Assembly: GCA_945866285.1 (NCBI GenBank)
Contig: CAMBHC010000194.1
Location: 1 to 5,828, forward strand
Origin: Candidatus Sulfopaludibacter sp. SbA3
GTDB taxonomy: Bacteria; Acidobacteriota; Vicinamibacteria; Vicinamibacterales; UBA2999
DNA: 5,828 nt
Direction: 5' to 3'
Part shown: in pieces, positions 1-5,828 of the stretch
Layout of the letters: every line of letters begins with the position of its first letter
Position numbering within the stretch: the first letter of the stretch is position 1
Translations under genes and position numbers: made by a program
The notes under the pieces: model-generated
Databases searched by the model: none
Told to the model about the DNA's origin: nothing
What the model saw: only the letters and a program-made list of their open reading frames with translations

Positions 1-966
1 GGCCGCAATCACGGGAATGCGCGGCGCAGCCGGCATTAGCGCCGGTTTGGCGATCTCAGTCGGCGACGCCGCCACGGCCAGCGGACGCTCAGGCGCGATC
101 GCACTGGGCGCCATCGTCGTCGGGCTTGCTACCGTGCGCTTCACGGCGCGTTCGGCGTCAATCACCAGGCGGAACGGGCTGTAGAGCGTGAACACGCTGT
201 AGCGCGACACCTCCTCCAGATCCAGCACGACGCGCACCGTGGAGTCGGGGCGACGGCCGACGCGAATCTTACTGACGATGTCGCCGGGATAGGTCAGCAC
301 CTTGTCGGTAAGCGCCGCCGTTGGTTGCACCCCCCTGAGGTCGAAGAACAACCGGGCCGGTCCCGCAATCTTCTCCTCGTGGTACGTCACCTCGCGATCG
401 AGTGCGAGCGTGATGCGGACCGTGTCTGGCAGGACCGTGCGCTGAATACCGGTCAGCGTTGCCGCTGGCGTGGGCGTGGGGACCGCTACCGCCGCTGCCT
501 GGGCCGGTGTCACCGTCGGTGCGGGCGGCGCAGTGGCGGTCTTCGGCGTCGCCAGCTCGGTCAGTTGCTGGTTCGCGCGCCTCACCAGTGAGCTATTGGG
601 ATACTCGGTCACCAGCCAGCGGTAGAACGAAGCGGCCCGCTCTTGATCTTCTGCCCGATTGAATTTCTGGAAGGCCGCATCCGCTAGGCTCGCGGCCTGC
701 CACAGCGCATTGGCGGCGTATCCGCTGGTGGGGAAGCGACGCACCAACACCTCGAACGAGTTAATGACCTTGCTCGCCTGAGAGAGTACGTCGGCAGGCG
801 TCGCCGCGGCGTCGTTTGCCATCGAGGCGCGCACCTTCTCGTCACGCTCGATCGCCGACTGGTAGCGTTCCCGAGCCGTCTGTGCCTCCGCGGGCACCGA
901 CACCACGAGTGTCATGGCGATCACCAGCGCCGTGCCGACAAGGCCCGGTCTAGCGAAGCTGCGCAT
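1..966 (-). CDS. Exported TPR-like + AMIN-domain protein, probable N-acetylmuramoyl-L-alanine amidase (C-terminus beyond the left edge)
   Basis: Open from the ATG at 966 to the window edge, giving 322 residues without a stop. Residues 1-28 look like a Sec signal peptide: Arg at 2 and 6, a hydrophobic core about 8-24, and a likely cleavage site after Ala-Glu-Ala (26-28). Residues about 62-137 form two helical TPR-like repeats of the YbgF/BamD kind, each with an RRFPTS- or TEYPNS-type turn. A Pro/Ala/Thr-rich linker (about 140-168) follows. Residues about 171-272 match an AMIN domain, with RLFFDLRG at 205-212, VRVVLDL at 244-250 and YSPFRLVIDAE near 262-272. A second Pro/Ala-rich linker runs to the edge. 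AMIN domains target periplasmic proteins to the envelope and septum and commonly precede an Amidase_3 zinc hydrolase that cuts septal peptidoglycan. That domain is not visible, so the amidase call is inference; a PilQ-like secretin or a stand-alone AMIN protein is possible. The start is favoured by its Shine-Dalgarno and intact signal peptide; Met18 would destroy the latter. It overlaps ftsK by 17 bp. Confidence 0.72.
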   Translation of the reverse strand, partial: MRSFARPGLVGTALVIAMTLVVSVPAEAQTARERYQSAIERDEKVRASMANDAAATPADVLSQASKVINSFEVLVRRFPTSGYAANALWQAASLADAAFQKFNRAEDQERAASFYRWLVTEYPNSSLVRRANQQLTELATPKTATAPPAPTVTPAQAAAVAVPTPTPAATLTGIQRTVLPDTVRITLALDREVTYHEEKIAGPARLFFDLRGVQPTAALTDKVLTYPGDIVSKIRVGRRPDSTVRVVLDLEEVSRYSVFTLYSPFRLVIDAERAVKRTVASPTTMAPSAIAPERPLAVAASPTEIAKPALMPAAPRIPVIAA

Positions 967-3289
967 CGACCTCCTCGAAGTACTCGCGGCCTACCAGCAC
1001 CTCGCGGGGCTTGCCACCGGTCGCCGGCGACACCAGCCCTTCAGCTTCCATCATGTCAACCAGGCGAGCGGCGCGGCTGAAACCGATGCGCATCTTGCGC
1101 TGCAGATACGAAATGGAGACCTGACCGGCCTGCACCACAATGCGAGCGGCCTCGTCGTAAAGCTCGTCCTTCTCGTAGAGCAGTTCCTGGTTGTTGGTTT
1201 TGGCTTCCTCGGTAATCGTCTCGTCGTAGACCGGCTTGCCTTGCTTGCGCAGGAAGCTGGCGACCCGTGCCGACTCCTGTTCGGAGATGTACGGACCGTG
1301 GAGCCGAATGTGACGCGAGGACGCGGGCGGCAGGAACAGCATGTCGCCCTTGCCGAGTAACTGCTCGGCGCCGTTGCTGTCGAGAATCGTCCGCGAGTCA
1401 ATCTTCGACGACACGCGGAACGAGATCCGGGCCGGCAGGTTCGCCTTGATCAGGCCCGTGATGACATCAACCGACGGCCGCTGCGTGGCGAGAATCAAGT
1501 GGATGCCGACGGCACGAGCCATCTGCGCGAGGCGGCAAATCGACTCTTCGACTTCATTGCCAGCCACCATCATCAGGTCGGCGAGTTCATCGACCACGAC
1601 GACGATGAAAGGCAGTGGACGGTTGGGCTTGCCCTCTTCGGGGACTTCGCCCGATTCGAGCACGGCTCGCACGTTGCGATTGAACTGCTCGATGTTACGC
1701 ACGCCGTAGGCGGCCAGCGTCTTGTAGCGCTCCTCCATTTCACGCACGGCCCAGCGCAGCGCGTTGGCGGCCTTCTTCGGTTCCACCACGACCGGCGTCA
1801 TCAAGTGTGGAATGTCCTCGTACATGCCGAGTTCGAGGCGCTTGGGGTCCACCATGATCATTCGCACGTCGTCCGGAGTGGCCCGGTAGAGGATGCTGGT
1901 GAGAATGGCGTTGAGGCCGACGGACTTGCCTGAGCCGGTGGAGCCGGCGACCAGCAAGTGCGGCATCGTCGCCAGGTCCGCCATGTAGGGCTCGCCGTGG
2001 ATCGTCTTGCCGAGCGCAAACGTCAGCTTCGACGTGGCGCGCGTGTACGTGTCCGACTCCAGCAGCTCGCGCAGCGAGATGGCCTCGCGGTTGGGATTCG
2101 GAATCTGCATGCCGACGGTGGCCTTGCCGGGAATGCGATCGATCAGCACCGACTCCGCCTGCATCGCGAGGCAGAGGTCGTCGGACAGGCTGGTCACCTT
2201 CGAGTACTTCACGCCCGCGTCAGGCTTGAACTCGAACGTGGTGACGACCGGACCTGGGTGAATCTGCACGACGGAGCCTTCAACCGAGAACTCGCGGCAC
2301 TTCTCCTCGAGCAGGCGCGCGGACTCCATCAACTCGCGCTCGTCGATCTTTTGCTCGGCTTTTGGCGCATCCAGCAGCGAGACCGGCGGCAACGAGTACG
2401 AGCCGAGGCGACGTTCGACGTTGCGGTCGGGTTCCGGCAGAGGCAGCGACGTCGCCATCGGTGTCTTGGCGGGCGCCTTCTTGACCACCGGCGGCATCCG
2501 CACGGCGGCCGCCACCGGCGCGTCGTCTTCCATGTCGCGTTCGACGACGCGTTCCCGCACCGCGGTGGACGGGTCGGGCCGCCCGACCCGGTCCGGTTTC
2601 TTTTCGAGCTTGTCCGCCTTGGCCGCGACCGTGCTCTCCGTCTTGCCGTGTTTCACCAGCACTTCGCGGCGCTGCTTTGCCTTGCGACGCTCTTCGCGCC
2701 ACAGGCGAAATGACGCCACGCCCTGGGAACCCAGCCCTTGAATGGCCGCAAACAGCGCGCTGAACAACCGGCCGAACGAGACCTGTGTCGAAATGATCAC
2801 GGCAGCGACAATCAGCGCGAGGATGACGATCACCGACCCGGTCCGGCTCAGGTACTCCGCCATGAAGCCGCCGAGCCATTCGCCAATATAGCCGCCGGCC
2901 CGGAAGGGGCGCGGGCCGAATTCGACCCGGCCCAGAGTCAGTCCCAGGAAGGCGCTGCCGCATGACAACAACATCGCGGCGCCAATCATCTTGGTATACG
3001 CGGCGTCGATCTTGGTGCACCAGAAATAGTGCCACCCGGCGACCGCGATGATGGCCGGCAGCAGGTACGAGGCGTAGCCGAGCAACTGGAACGACAGCTC
3101 GCCGAGGAATGCGCCCACCCGCCCGGCGAAATTCGCCGGCACGTCGTGCGTCCCGGTGCTGAAGAACCAGGCCGGGTCGTTCGGGTCGTAGGTGGCCAGG
3201 GCGATCAGCCAGATCAGCGTCGCCGCGAACAGCGCAACGCCAACGACCTCACTGACGCGGCGCGATAGGGCGGTTCCAGATGCTGCCAC
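950..3289 (-). CDS. ftsK: DNA translocase FtsK/SpoIIIE family
   Basis: A 779-residue septal DNA pump that moves chromosome termini across the closing division septum, using ATP. The N-terminus has about four membrane segments (roughly 15-34, 61-85, 100-120 and 152-170), the usual FtsK anchor. A basic and then mixed-charge, Pro/Ala-rich linker spans about 197-310. The alpha/beta motor follows: IPGKATVGMQIPNPN at 386-400, Walker A GSTGSGKS at 449-456, Walker B FIVVVVDELAD at 561-571 with Asp567 and Glu568, and ATQRPSVDVITG at 601-612. A C-terminal winged-helix gamma domain (about 708-768, with QRKMRIGFSRAARLVDMME) suggests that it reads KOPS-like polar DNA motifs. Length is close to SpoIIIE (787 aa) and far below E. 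coli FtsK, because the linker is short. The start is GTG, chosen for its strong Shine-Dalgarno at the expected spacing and for the full first membrane segment. It lies 11 bp after rnj and overlaps the AMIN gene by 17 bp. All key motor residues are intact. Confidence 0.97.
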   Translation of the reverse strand: MAASGTALSRRVSEVVGVALFAATLIWLIALATYDPNDPAWFFSTGTHDVPANFAGRVGAFLGELSFQLLGYASYLLPAIIAVAGWHYFWCTKIDAAYTKMIGAAMLLSCGSAFLGLTLGRVEFGPRPFRAGGYIGEWLGGFMAEYLSRTGSVIVILALIVAAVIISTQVSFGRLFSALFAAIQGLGSQGVASFRLWREERRKAKQRREVLVKHGKTESTVAAKADKLEKKPDRVGRPDPSTAVRERVVERDMEDDAPVAAAVRMPPVVKKAPAKTPMATSLPLPEPDRNVERRLGSYSLPPVSLLDAPKAEQKIDERELMESARLLEEKCREFSVEGSVVQIHPGPVVTTFEFKPDAGVKYSKVTSLSDDLCLAMQAESVLIDRIPGKATVGMQIPNPNREAISLRELLESDTYTRATSKLTFALGKTIHGEPYMADLATMPHLLVAGSTGSGKSVGLNAILTSILYRATPDDVRMIMVDPKRLELGMYEDIPHLMTPVVVEPKKAANALRWAVREMEERYKTLAAYGVRNIEQFNRNVRAVLESGEVPEEGKPNRPLPFIVVVVDELADLMMVAGNEVEESICRLAQMARAVGIHLILATQRPSVDVITGLIKANLPARISFRVSSKIDSRTILDSNGAEQLLGKGDMLFLPPASSRHIRLHGPYISEQESARVASFLRKQGKPVYDETITEEAKTNNQELLYEKDELYDEAARIVVQAGQVSISYLQRKMRIGFSRAARLVDMMEAEGLVSPATGGKPREVLVGREYFEEVDAQLR
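970..976 (-). promoter_or_regulatory. Shine-Dalgarno of the AMIN-domain gene, inside ftsK
   Basis: The minus strand reads GAGGAGG here, a near-perfect Shine-Dalgarno, three bases before the ATG at 966. The spacing is a little shorter than usual. It lies in the Glu-Glu-Val codons near the FtsK C-terminus, so ribosomes finishing ftsK would be placed at the next start. This supports translational coupling and decides the start codon. Confidence 0.7.
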
Positions 3290-3296
3290 TCAGGCT

Positions 3297-3302
3297 CTCC
3301 TC
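3297..3302 (-). promoter_or_regulatory. Shine-Dalgarno of ftsK overlapping the rnj stop codon
   Basis: The minus strand reads GAGGAG, seven bases before the GTG start of ftsK at 3289. The first two bases are the GA of the RNase J TGA stop. This supports the GTG start, which lacks a nearby ATG alternative, and implies coupled translation of rnj and ftsK. Confidence 0.75.
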
Positions 3303-4992
3303 AAATCTCGATCACCACCGGCAACACCATCGGCCGCCGGCCTGTACGTTTCTTCAAAAAGCGCCGCACTTCCGTGCGAATGCGTTCTTTCATCAAGCCG
3401 GGGTCGGTGCGTTCCTCGACGCTGCACTCGGCGATCGCGCTGCTGACGACGCGGGCCCCTTCGAGCAGCATGGCAGCCGTGCTCTCGTCGCTGACAAACC
3501 CGCGCGCCACCAGCTCCGGGACACCCTCGATGATGCCGGTGCGCGCGTTGATGGCCACGACCGGCATGATGATGCCGTCGATCGAGATGTGCCGGCGGTC
3601 GCGCAGCACTTCGTCGTCCACCTCTCCGGTGCGCGTGCCATCGATCAGGATGCGGCCAGATGGCGCCTTGTCGACAATGCGGCCGCCCTCGGCGTTGAAC
3701 CGGATCACGTCGCCGTTCTCGGCGGTCAAGACCTCGACCGGCGACGGCAGCCCACGGGTGACAAATCCCGCCACCTTGGCGTGCTGGGCGAGCTGCCGGA
3801 ACTCGCCGTGAACCGGCACGAAATACTTCGGCCGGACCAGCGACAGCACCAGCTTGAGTTCTTCTTCTGAGCCATGACCTGAGACGTGCACGTGCTTGCT
3901 CGACTCGGTCACGACGTCGACGCCTCGGCGGGCAATGTGGTTCATCACGCGGCCGATTGATTTCTCATTGCCGGGGATCGCGCGTGCCGAGATGACGACG
4001 CGATCGCCTTCGACCAGCTTGACGTGCCGGTGGTCGTTAATCGCAATCCGTGACAGGGCAGCATTGGCTTCGCCCTGCGAACCGGTGACCAGGCACACCA
4101 CATCCTGGGCGGGGAAAATCGGGACGTCGCTGTCCTTGATCGTCACACCCGACTGCAAGTGCAGGCGACCGAGCCGCTGCGCAATCACGGAGTTCTCGTT
4201 CATGCCGCGGCCGATAAACGCCAGCTTGCGGTCGAACTGCGCCGCGAGGTCGGCGACGATCTGCAAGCGATAGAGGCTCGACGAGAATGTCGCGACGACA
4301 ATCTTGCCTTCGGTGCTGGTGAAAATTTCCTCGAAGCCGTCTTCGACTTCCTTCTCCGAACCCGTGTAGCCACGCCGGTCGATGTTGGTGCTGTCACAGA
4401 ACATCGCCAGCACGCCTTCCGCGCCAAGCTGCGCGAAGCGGTGCAGGTCGAACGCCTCGCCGTCCATCGGCGTCTGGTCCACCTTGAAGTCACCGGTGTG
4501 CAGCAGGATGCCCTGCGGGGTCCGGATGACGATGGCCACGCAGTCGGGCATGCTGTGGGTCACGCGGATGAACTCCAGCGTGAAGGGGCCAATGGTGATG
4601 ACGTCGCCAGGCCGCACGGCCACGGTCTCTGGGTCGAGGTCGTGTTCCTCGAGCTTCTTGCCGGCAAACGCCAGGGCCAGGGGGGTGCCGTAGATCGGGC
4701 CGTCGATGTGCGGCAGCACGCACGGAACGGCGCCAATGTGATCCTCGTGGCCGTGGGTGAGGACCAGCGCCTTGACCTGCCCCTTGCGATTTTCGAGATA
4801 AGTCAGGTCGGGAACGATCAGGTCCACGCCGAGCTGATCGGCCTCGGGGAACATCGCACCGGCGTCGACAACGATAGTGGTATCTCCACACGAGATGGCC
4901 ATCATGTTCAGGCCGAACTCGCCGAGGCCGCCGAGCGGCACCACGTCGACTGCAAGCGCCGCGGCTGACGCCACCGGCACGGATACACTCAT
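3301..4992 (-). CDS. rnj: Ribonuclease J (metallo-beta-lactamase/beta-CASP RNase)
   Basis: A 563-residue cytoplasmic zinc RNase with 5'-to-3' exonuclease and endonuclease activity in the family, acting in mRNA decay and rRNA maturation. The metallo-beta-lactamase fold starts at VVPLGGLGEFGLN (17-29). Metal ligands are visible: motif HGHEDH at 80-85, His146 in the VTHSMPD segment, Asp168 in HTGDFK, and His395 in PVHGE. The beta-CASP insertion includes ATFSSS (234-239) and TGSQGE (303-308), and the 5'-phosphate-pocket motif HVSGH is at 369-373. The C-terminal domain (about 450-563) ends with a basic segment, ERIRTEVRRFLKKRTGRRP (536-554), as in other RNase J proteins. Length is normal (about 550-560). 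The ATG start adds about 15 Ala/Val-rich residues before the conserved fold. Its Shine-Dalgarno is weak (GGGA, 10 bases upstream), unlike the two downstream genes. rnj next to ftsK/SpoIIIE also occurs in Bacillus (rnjB near spoIIIE) and in actinobacteria, which supports the call. Confidence 0.97.
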   Translation of the reverse strand: MSVSVPVASAAALAVDVVPLGGLGEFGLNMMAISCGDTTIVVDAGAMFPEADQLGVDLIVPDLTYLENRKGQVKALVLTHGHEDHIGAVPCVLPHIDGPIYGTPLALAFAGKKLEEHDLDPETVAVRPGDVITIGPFTLEFIRVTHSMPDCVAIVIRTPQGILLHTGDFKVDQTPMDGEAFDLHRFAQLGAEGVLAMFCDSTNIDRRGYTGSEKEVEDGFEEIFTSTEGKIVVATFSSSLYRLQIVADLAAQFDRKLAFIGRGMNENSVIAQRLGRLHLQSGVTIKDSDVPIFPAQDVVCLVTGSQGEANAALSRIAINDHRHVKLVEGDRVVISARAIPGNEKSIGRVMNHIARRGVDVVTESSKHVHVSGHGSEEELKLVLSLVRPKYFVPVHGEFRQLAQHAKVAGFVTRGLPSPVEVLTAENGDVIRFNAEGGRIVDKAPSGRILIDGTRTGEVDDEVLRDRRHISIDGIIMPVVAINARTGIIEGVPELVARGFVSDESTAAMLLEGARVVSSAIAECSVEERTDPGLMKERIRTEVRRFLKKRTGRRPMVLPVVIEI

Positions 4993-5002
4993 GCGTTAAA
5001 TA

Positions 5003-5006
5003 TCCC
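5003..5006 (-). promoter_or_regulatory. Weak, distant candidate Shine-Dalgarno of rnj
   Basis: GGGA on the minus strand lies 10 bases before the ATG at 4992, separated by an AT-rich spacer (TATTTAACGC). It is the only purine-rich match nearby. A hairpin (5011-5028) stands four bases upstream, so initiation may be weak or regulated. The call is tentative. Confidence 0.35.
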
Positions 5007-5010
5007 AGCC

Positions 5011-5028
5011 AGGCGTGACGACACGCCT
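5011..5028 (-). repeat. Perfect inverted repeat (7-bp stem, 4-base loop) in the rnj leader
   Basis: The minus strand reads AGGCGTG-TCGT-CACGCCT, a fully paired 7-bp stem ending 18 bases before the rnj start codon. No T-run follows on either strand, so it is not an intrinsic terminator. In RNA it would be a stable stem-loop just upstream of the ribosome-binding region. A regulatory role is inference. Confidence 0.6.
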
Positions 5029-5083
5029 AGGCAAAACTGCGAGGCAACCGTGGACTCTGGCGAGCCTGCAAGGTCACCTGTTT

Positions 5084-5103
5084 CAGGCCGCTGGGAGCGC
5101 CTG
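5084..5103 (-). repeat. Second leader hairpin of rnj (8 bp with one bulge)
   Basis: On the minus strand CAGGC-GCT pairs with AGC-G-GCCTG around a CCC loop, with one bulged G, giving an 8-bp GC-rich stem. It would fall about 20 bases after the proposed transcription start. It is followed by AAACAGG rather than a T-run, so termination is unlikely. A short AGGTGACCT palindrome (5071-5079) follows it. Confidence 0.45.
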
Positions 5104-5128
5104 TAAAACGGGGCGGGTTTCGTCGGAA

Positions 5129-5137
5129 ACTATAGCA
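5129..5137 (-). promoter_or_regulatory. Candidate extended -10 promoter for rnj-ftsK-AMIN gene
   Basis: The minus strand reads TGCTATAGT: an extended -10 TG, one base, then TATAGT (5 of 6 matches to TATAAT). The hexamer that would sit 17 bases upstream is CGGGCC, so no -35 element is seen, which is tolerable for extended -10 promoters. Transcription would start near 5122 and give a leader of about 130 bases before rnj. It is the only convincing promoter-like sequence in the intergenic region. Confidence 0.45.
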
Positions 5138-5169
5138 CAGCTTCAACTTCCGGCCCGCCAGGTCTGTAA

Positions 5170-5828
5170 CTAATCTGGGTTTACTCTGTGGCTGTGGAAC
5201 GCCCGGAAGAGGGCGGCCATCTCGGCCATGTCCAGGGTCTCTGGCCGCCGCTGTCCATCCACCCCGGCTGTGGCCAGCGCCTGGACCGGCGCCACTGACC
5301 GTTCGAGGCCAAACGGTTTCAAGGCATTCGACAGGGTCTTGCGCCGTTGGGTGAAGGTCGTACGGACCATTCTGGTGAAACCGGCCATGTCGGGGATGTC
5401 GACCGTGGGAGGCCGAAACGCAAGGCGGACCACGGCGGAATGGACCTGCGGCGCCGGTCGAAAGGCCCCCGGCGGCAACGACAACAGGCGGGTGACGTCG
5501 GCATTCACCCTGGTCAAGACCGTCAGCACACCGTAGTCGCCGGTGCCGACCTTGGCGACGAGCCGGTCGGCGACTTCCTTCTGAAGCATCAGGATGGCGT
5601 CGCGCACGCCGCCCGTGGAGGCCGCCAGGTTGAGCAAGGCAAACAGGATGGGCGAGGAGATGTTGTAGGGGAGGTTACCCACGATTCGAATGGAGTGATC
5701 GGGGCCGAGGGGCGCACCGAGCCACTCCGAGATGACGGCGGGCAAATCGACCTCGAGCACATCGCCAAGCACCAATGTCAGGTTGGCGGGCTTGGTCGCA
5801 TCCAGTTCGGCGGCGAGGTCCCGGTCCA
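5170..5828 (-). CDS. rsmA: 16S rRNA (adenine1518-N6/adenine1519-N6)-dimethyltransferase, C-terminal 218 residues (N-terminus beyond the right edge)
   Basis: RsmA/KsgA uses S-adenosylmethionine to dimethylate two adjacent adenines in the 3'-terminal hairpin of 16S rRNA, a late 30S assembly step. The frame is open from the right edge to the TAG at 5170-5172. Counting from the first whole codon, the sequence begins with DRDLAAEL (1-8), the end of the strand that holds the acidic SAM-ribose ligand, then GDVLEVDL (21-28). The catalytic motif NLPYNISSPI is at 51-60. Next come MLQKEVADRLVAKVGTGDYG (80-99), FRPAPQVHSAVVRL (122-135) and FTQRRKTLSNAL (158-169), all family signatures. The C-terminal helical domain ends at the family's usual RPETLDMAEMAALF (194-207) and a short tail. 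The glycine-rich SAM motif and true start lie outside the window; the in-frame TTG at 5775 is an internal Leu codon. No intrinsic terminator follows, so read-through into rnj is possible. Confidence 0.96.
   Translation of the reverse strand, partial: DRDLAAELDATKPANLTLVLGDVLEVDLPAVISEWLGAPLGPDHSIRIVGNLPYNISSPILFALLNLAASTGGVRDAILMLQKEVADRLVAKVGTGDYGVLTVLTRVNADVTRLLSLPPGAFRPAPQVHSAVVRLAFRPPTVDIPDMAGFTRMVRTTFTQRRKTLSNALKPFGLERSVAPVQALATAGVDGQRRPETLDMAEMAALFRAFHSHRVNPD

Noticed and set aside
325..662. Short plus-strand frames opposite the AMIN-domain gene
   Set aside because: Arg-rich or low-complexity translations antisense to a well-supported AMIN domain; no ribosome-binding site or family match seen.
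1958..2713. A 251-codon plus-strand open frame antisense to ftsK
   Set aside because: Its translation is Arg/His/Leu-rich with no recognisable domain and mirrors the codon pattern of the GC-rich ftsK linker and motor. FtsK on the other strand has all family motifs, so this is an overprinting artefact.
2280..3035. A 251-codon minus-strand frame within ftsK, in another reading frame
   Set aside because: Arg/Gly/Ala-rich, without motifs, and inside the FtsK membrane and linker region whose own frame is clearly coding.
4159..4968. A 269-codon plus-strand open frame antisense to rnj
   Set aside because: It lies wholly opposite the conserved catalytic half of RNase J, has Asp/Val/His-rich composition without motifs, and is explained by high GC content at third codon positions.
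5011..5103. Intergenic hairpins as an intrinsic terminator for rsmA
   Set aside because: Neither stem is followed by a run of T on the minus strand, so they are better read as leader RNA structure.
5773..5775. TTG as the start of a short methyltransferase
   Set aside because: Conserved RsmA sequence (DRDLAAEL) continues upstream in frame to the window edge, so this is an internal Leu codon of a gene cut by the edge.
1..5828. A mobile element, CRISPR array, tRNA or other accessory system
   Set aside because: No long direct or terminal repeats, transposase-like or tRNA-like sequences were seen, and nearly the whole window is taken up by four housekeeping-type genes on one strand.

Overview
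The window is GC-rich, compactly coded bacterial chromosome. All four genes lie on the minus strand, so they read from right to left. From the right edge they are: the C-terminal part of the 16S rRNA dimethyladenosine transferase RsmA/KsgA (cut by the window edge), a complete ribonuclease J, a complete FtsK/SpoIIIE-type DNA translocase, and the N-terminal 322 residues of an exported protein with TPR-like repeats and an AMIN domain. The last is probably a cell-wall amidase whose catalytic part lies beyond the left edge.

The organism cannot be fixed from the sequence alone. A signal peptide followed by YbgF/BamD-like repeats and an AMIN domain points to a Gram-negative-type envelope. RNase J as a core RNase, the high GC content and the gene order together fit Acidobacteriota (for example Vicinamibacteria-like soil lineages) or a deltaproteobacterial-type lineage better than an enteric bacterium. 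This is inference.

Layout: rsmA ends at 5170. A 177-bp intergenic stretch follows (4993-5169), with a candidate extended -10 promoter and two hairpins in what would be the rnj leader. RNase J occupies 3301-4992. FtsK starts only 11 bp after it with a GTG codon, and its Shine-Dalgarno overlaps the RNase J stop codon. The AMIN-domain gene starts inside the last codons of ftsK with a 17-bp overlap. So rnj-ftsK-AMIN gene look like one tightly coupled transcription unit, with rsmA a separate or read-through upstream gene.

Functionally the cluster joins rRNA/mRNA processing (RsmA, RNase J) to chromosome segregation at the division septum (FtsK) and probably to septal peptidoglycan remodelling (AMIN protein). 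The genes are ordinary housekeeping genes with intact key motifs. I see no mobile elements, CRISPR arrays, tRNA or rRNA genes, or any clear new system. The points most worth a second look are the structured rnj leader and the domain make-up and coupling of the AMIN gene.
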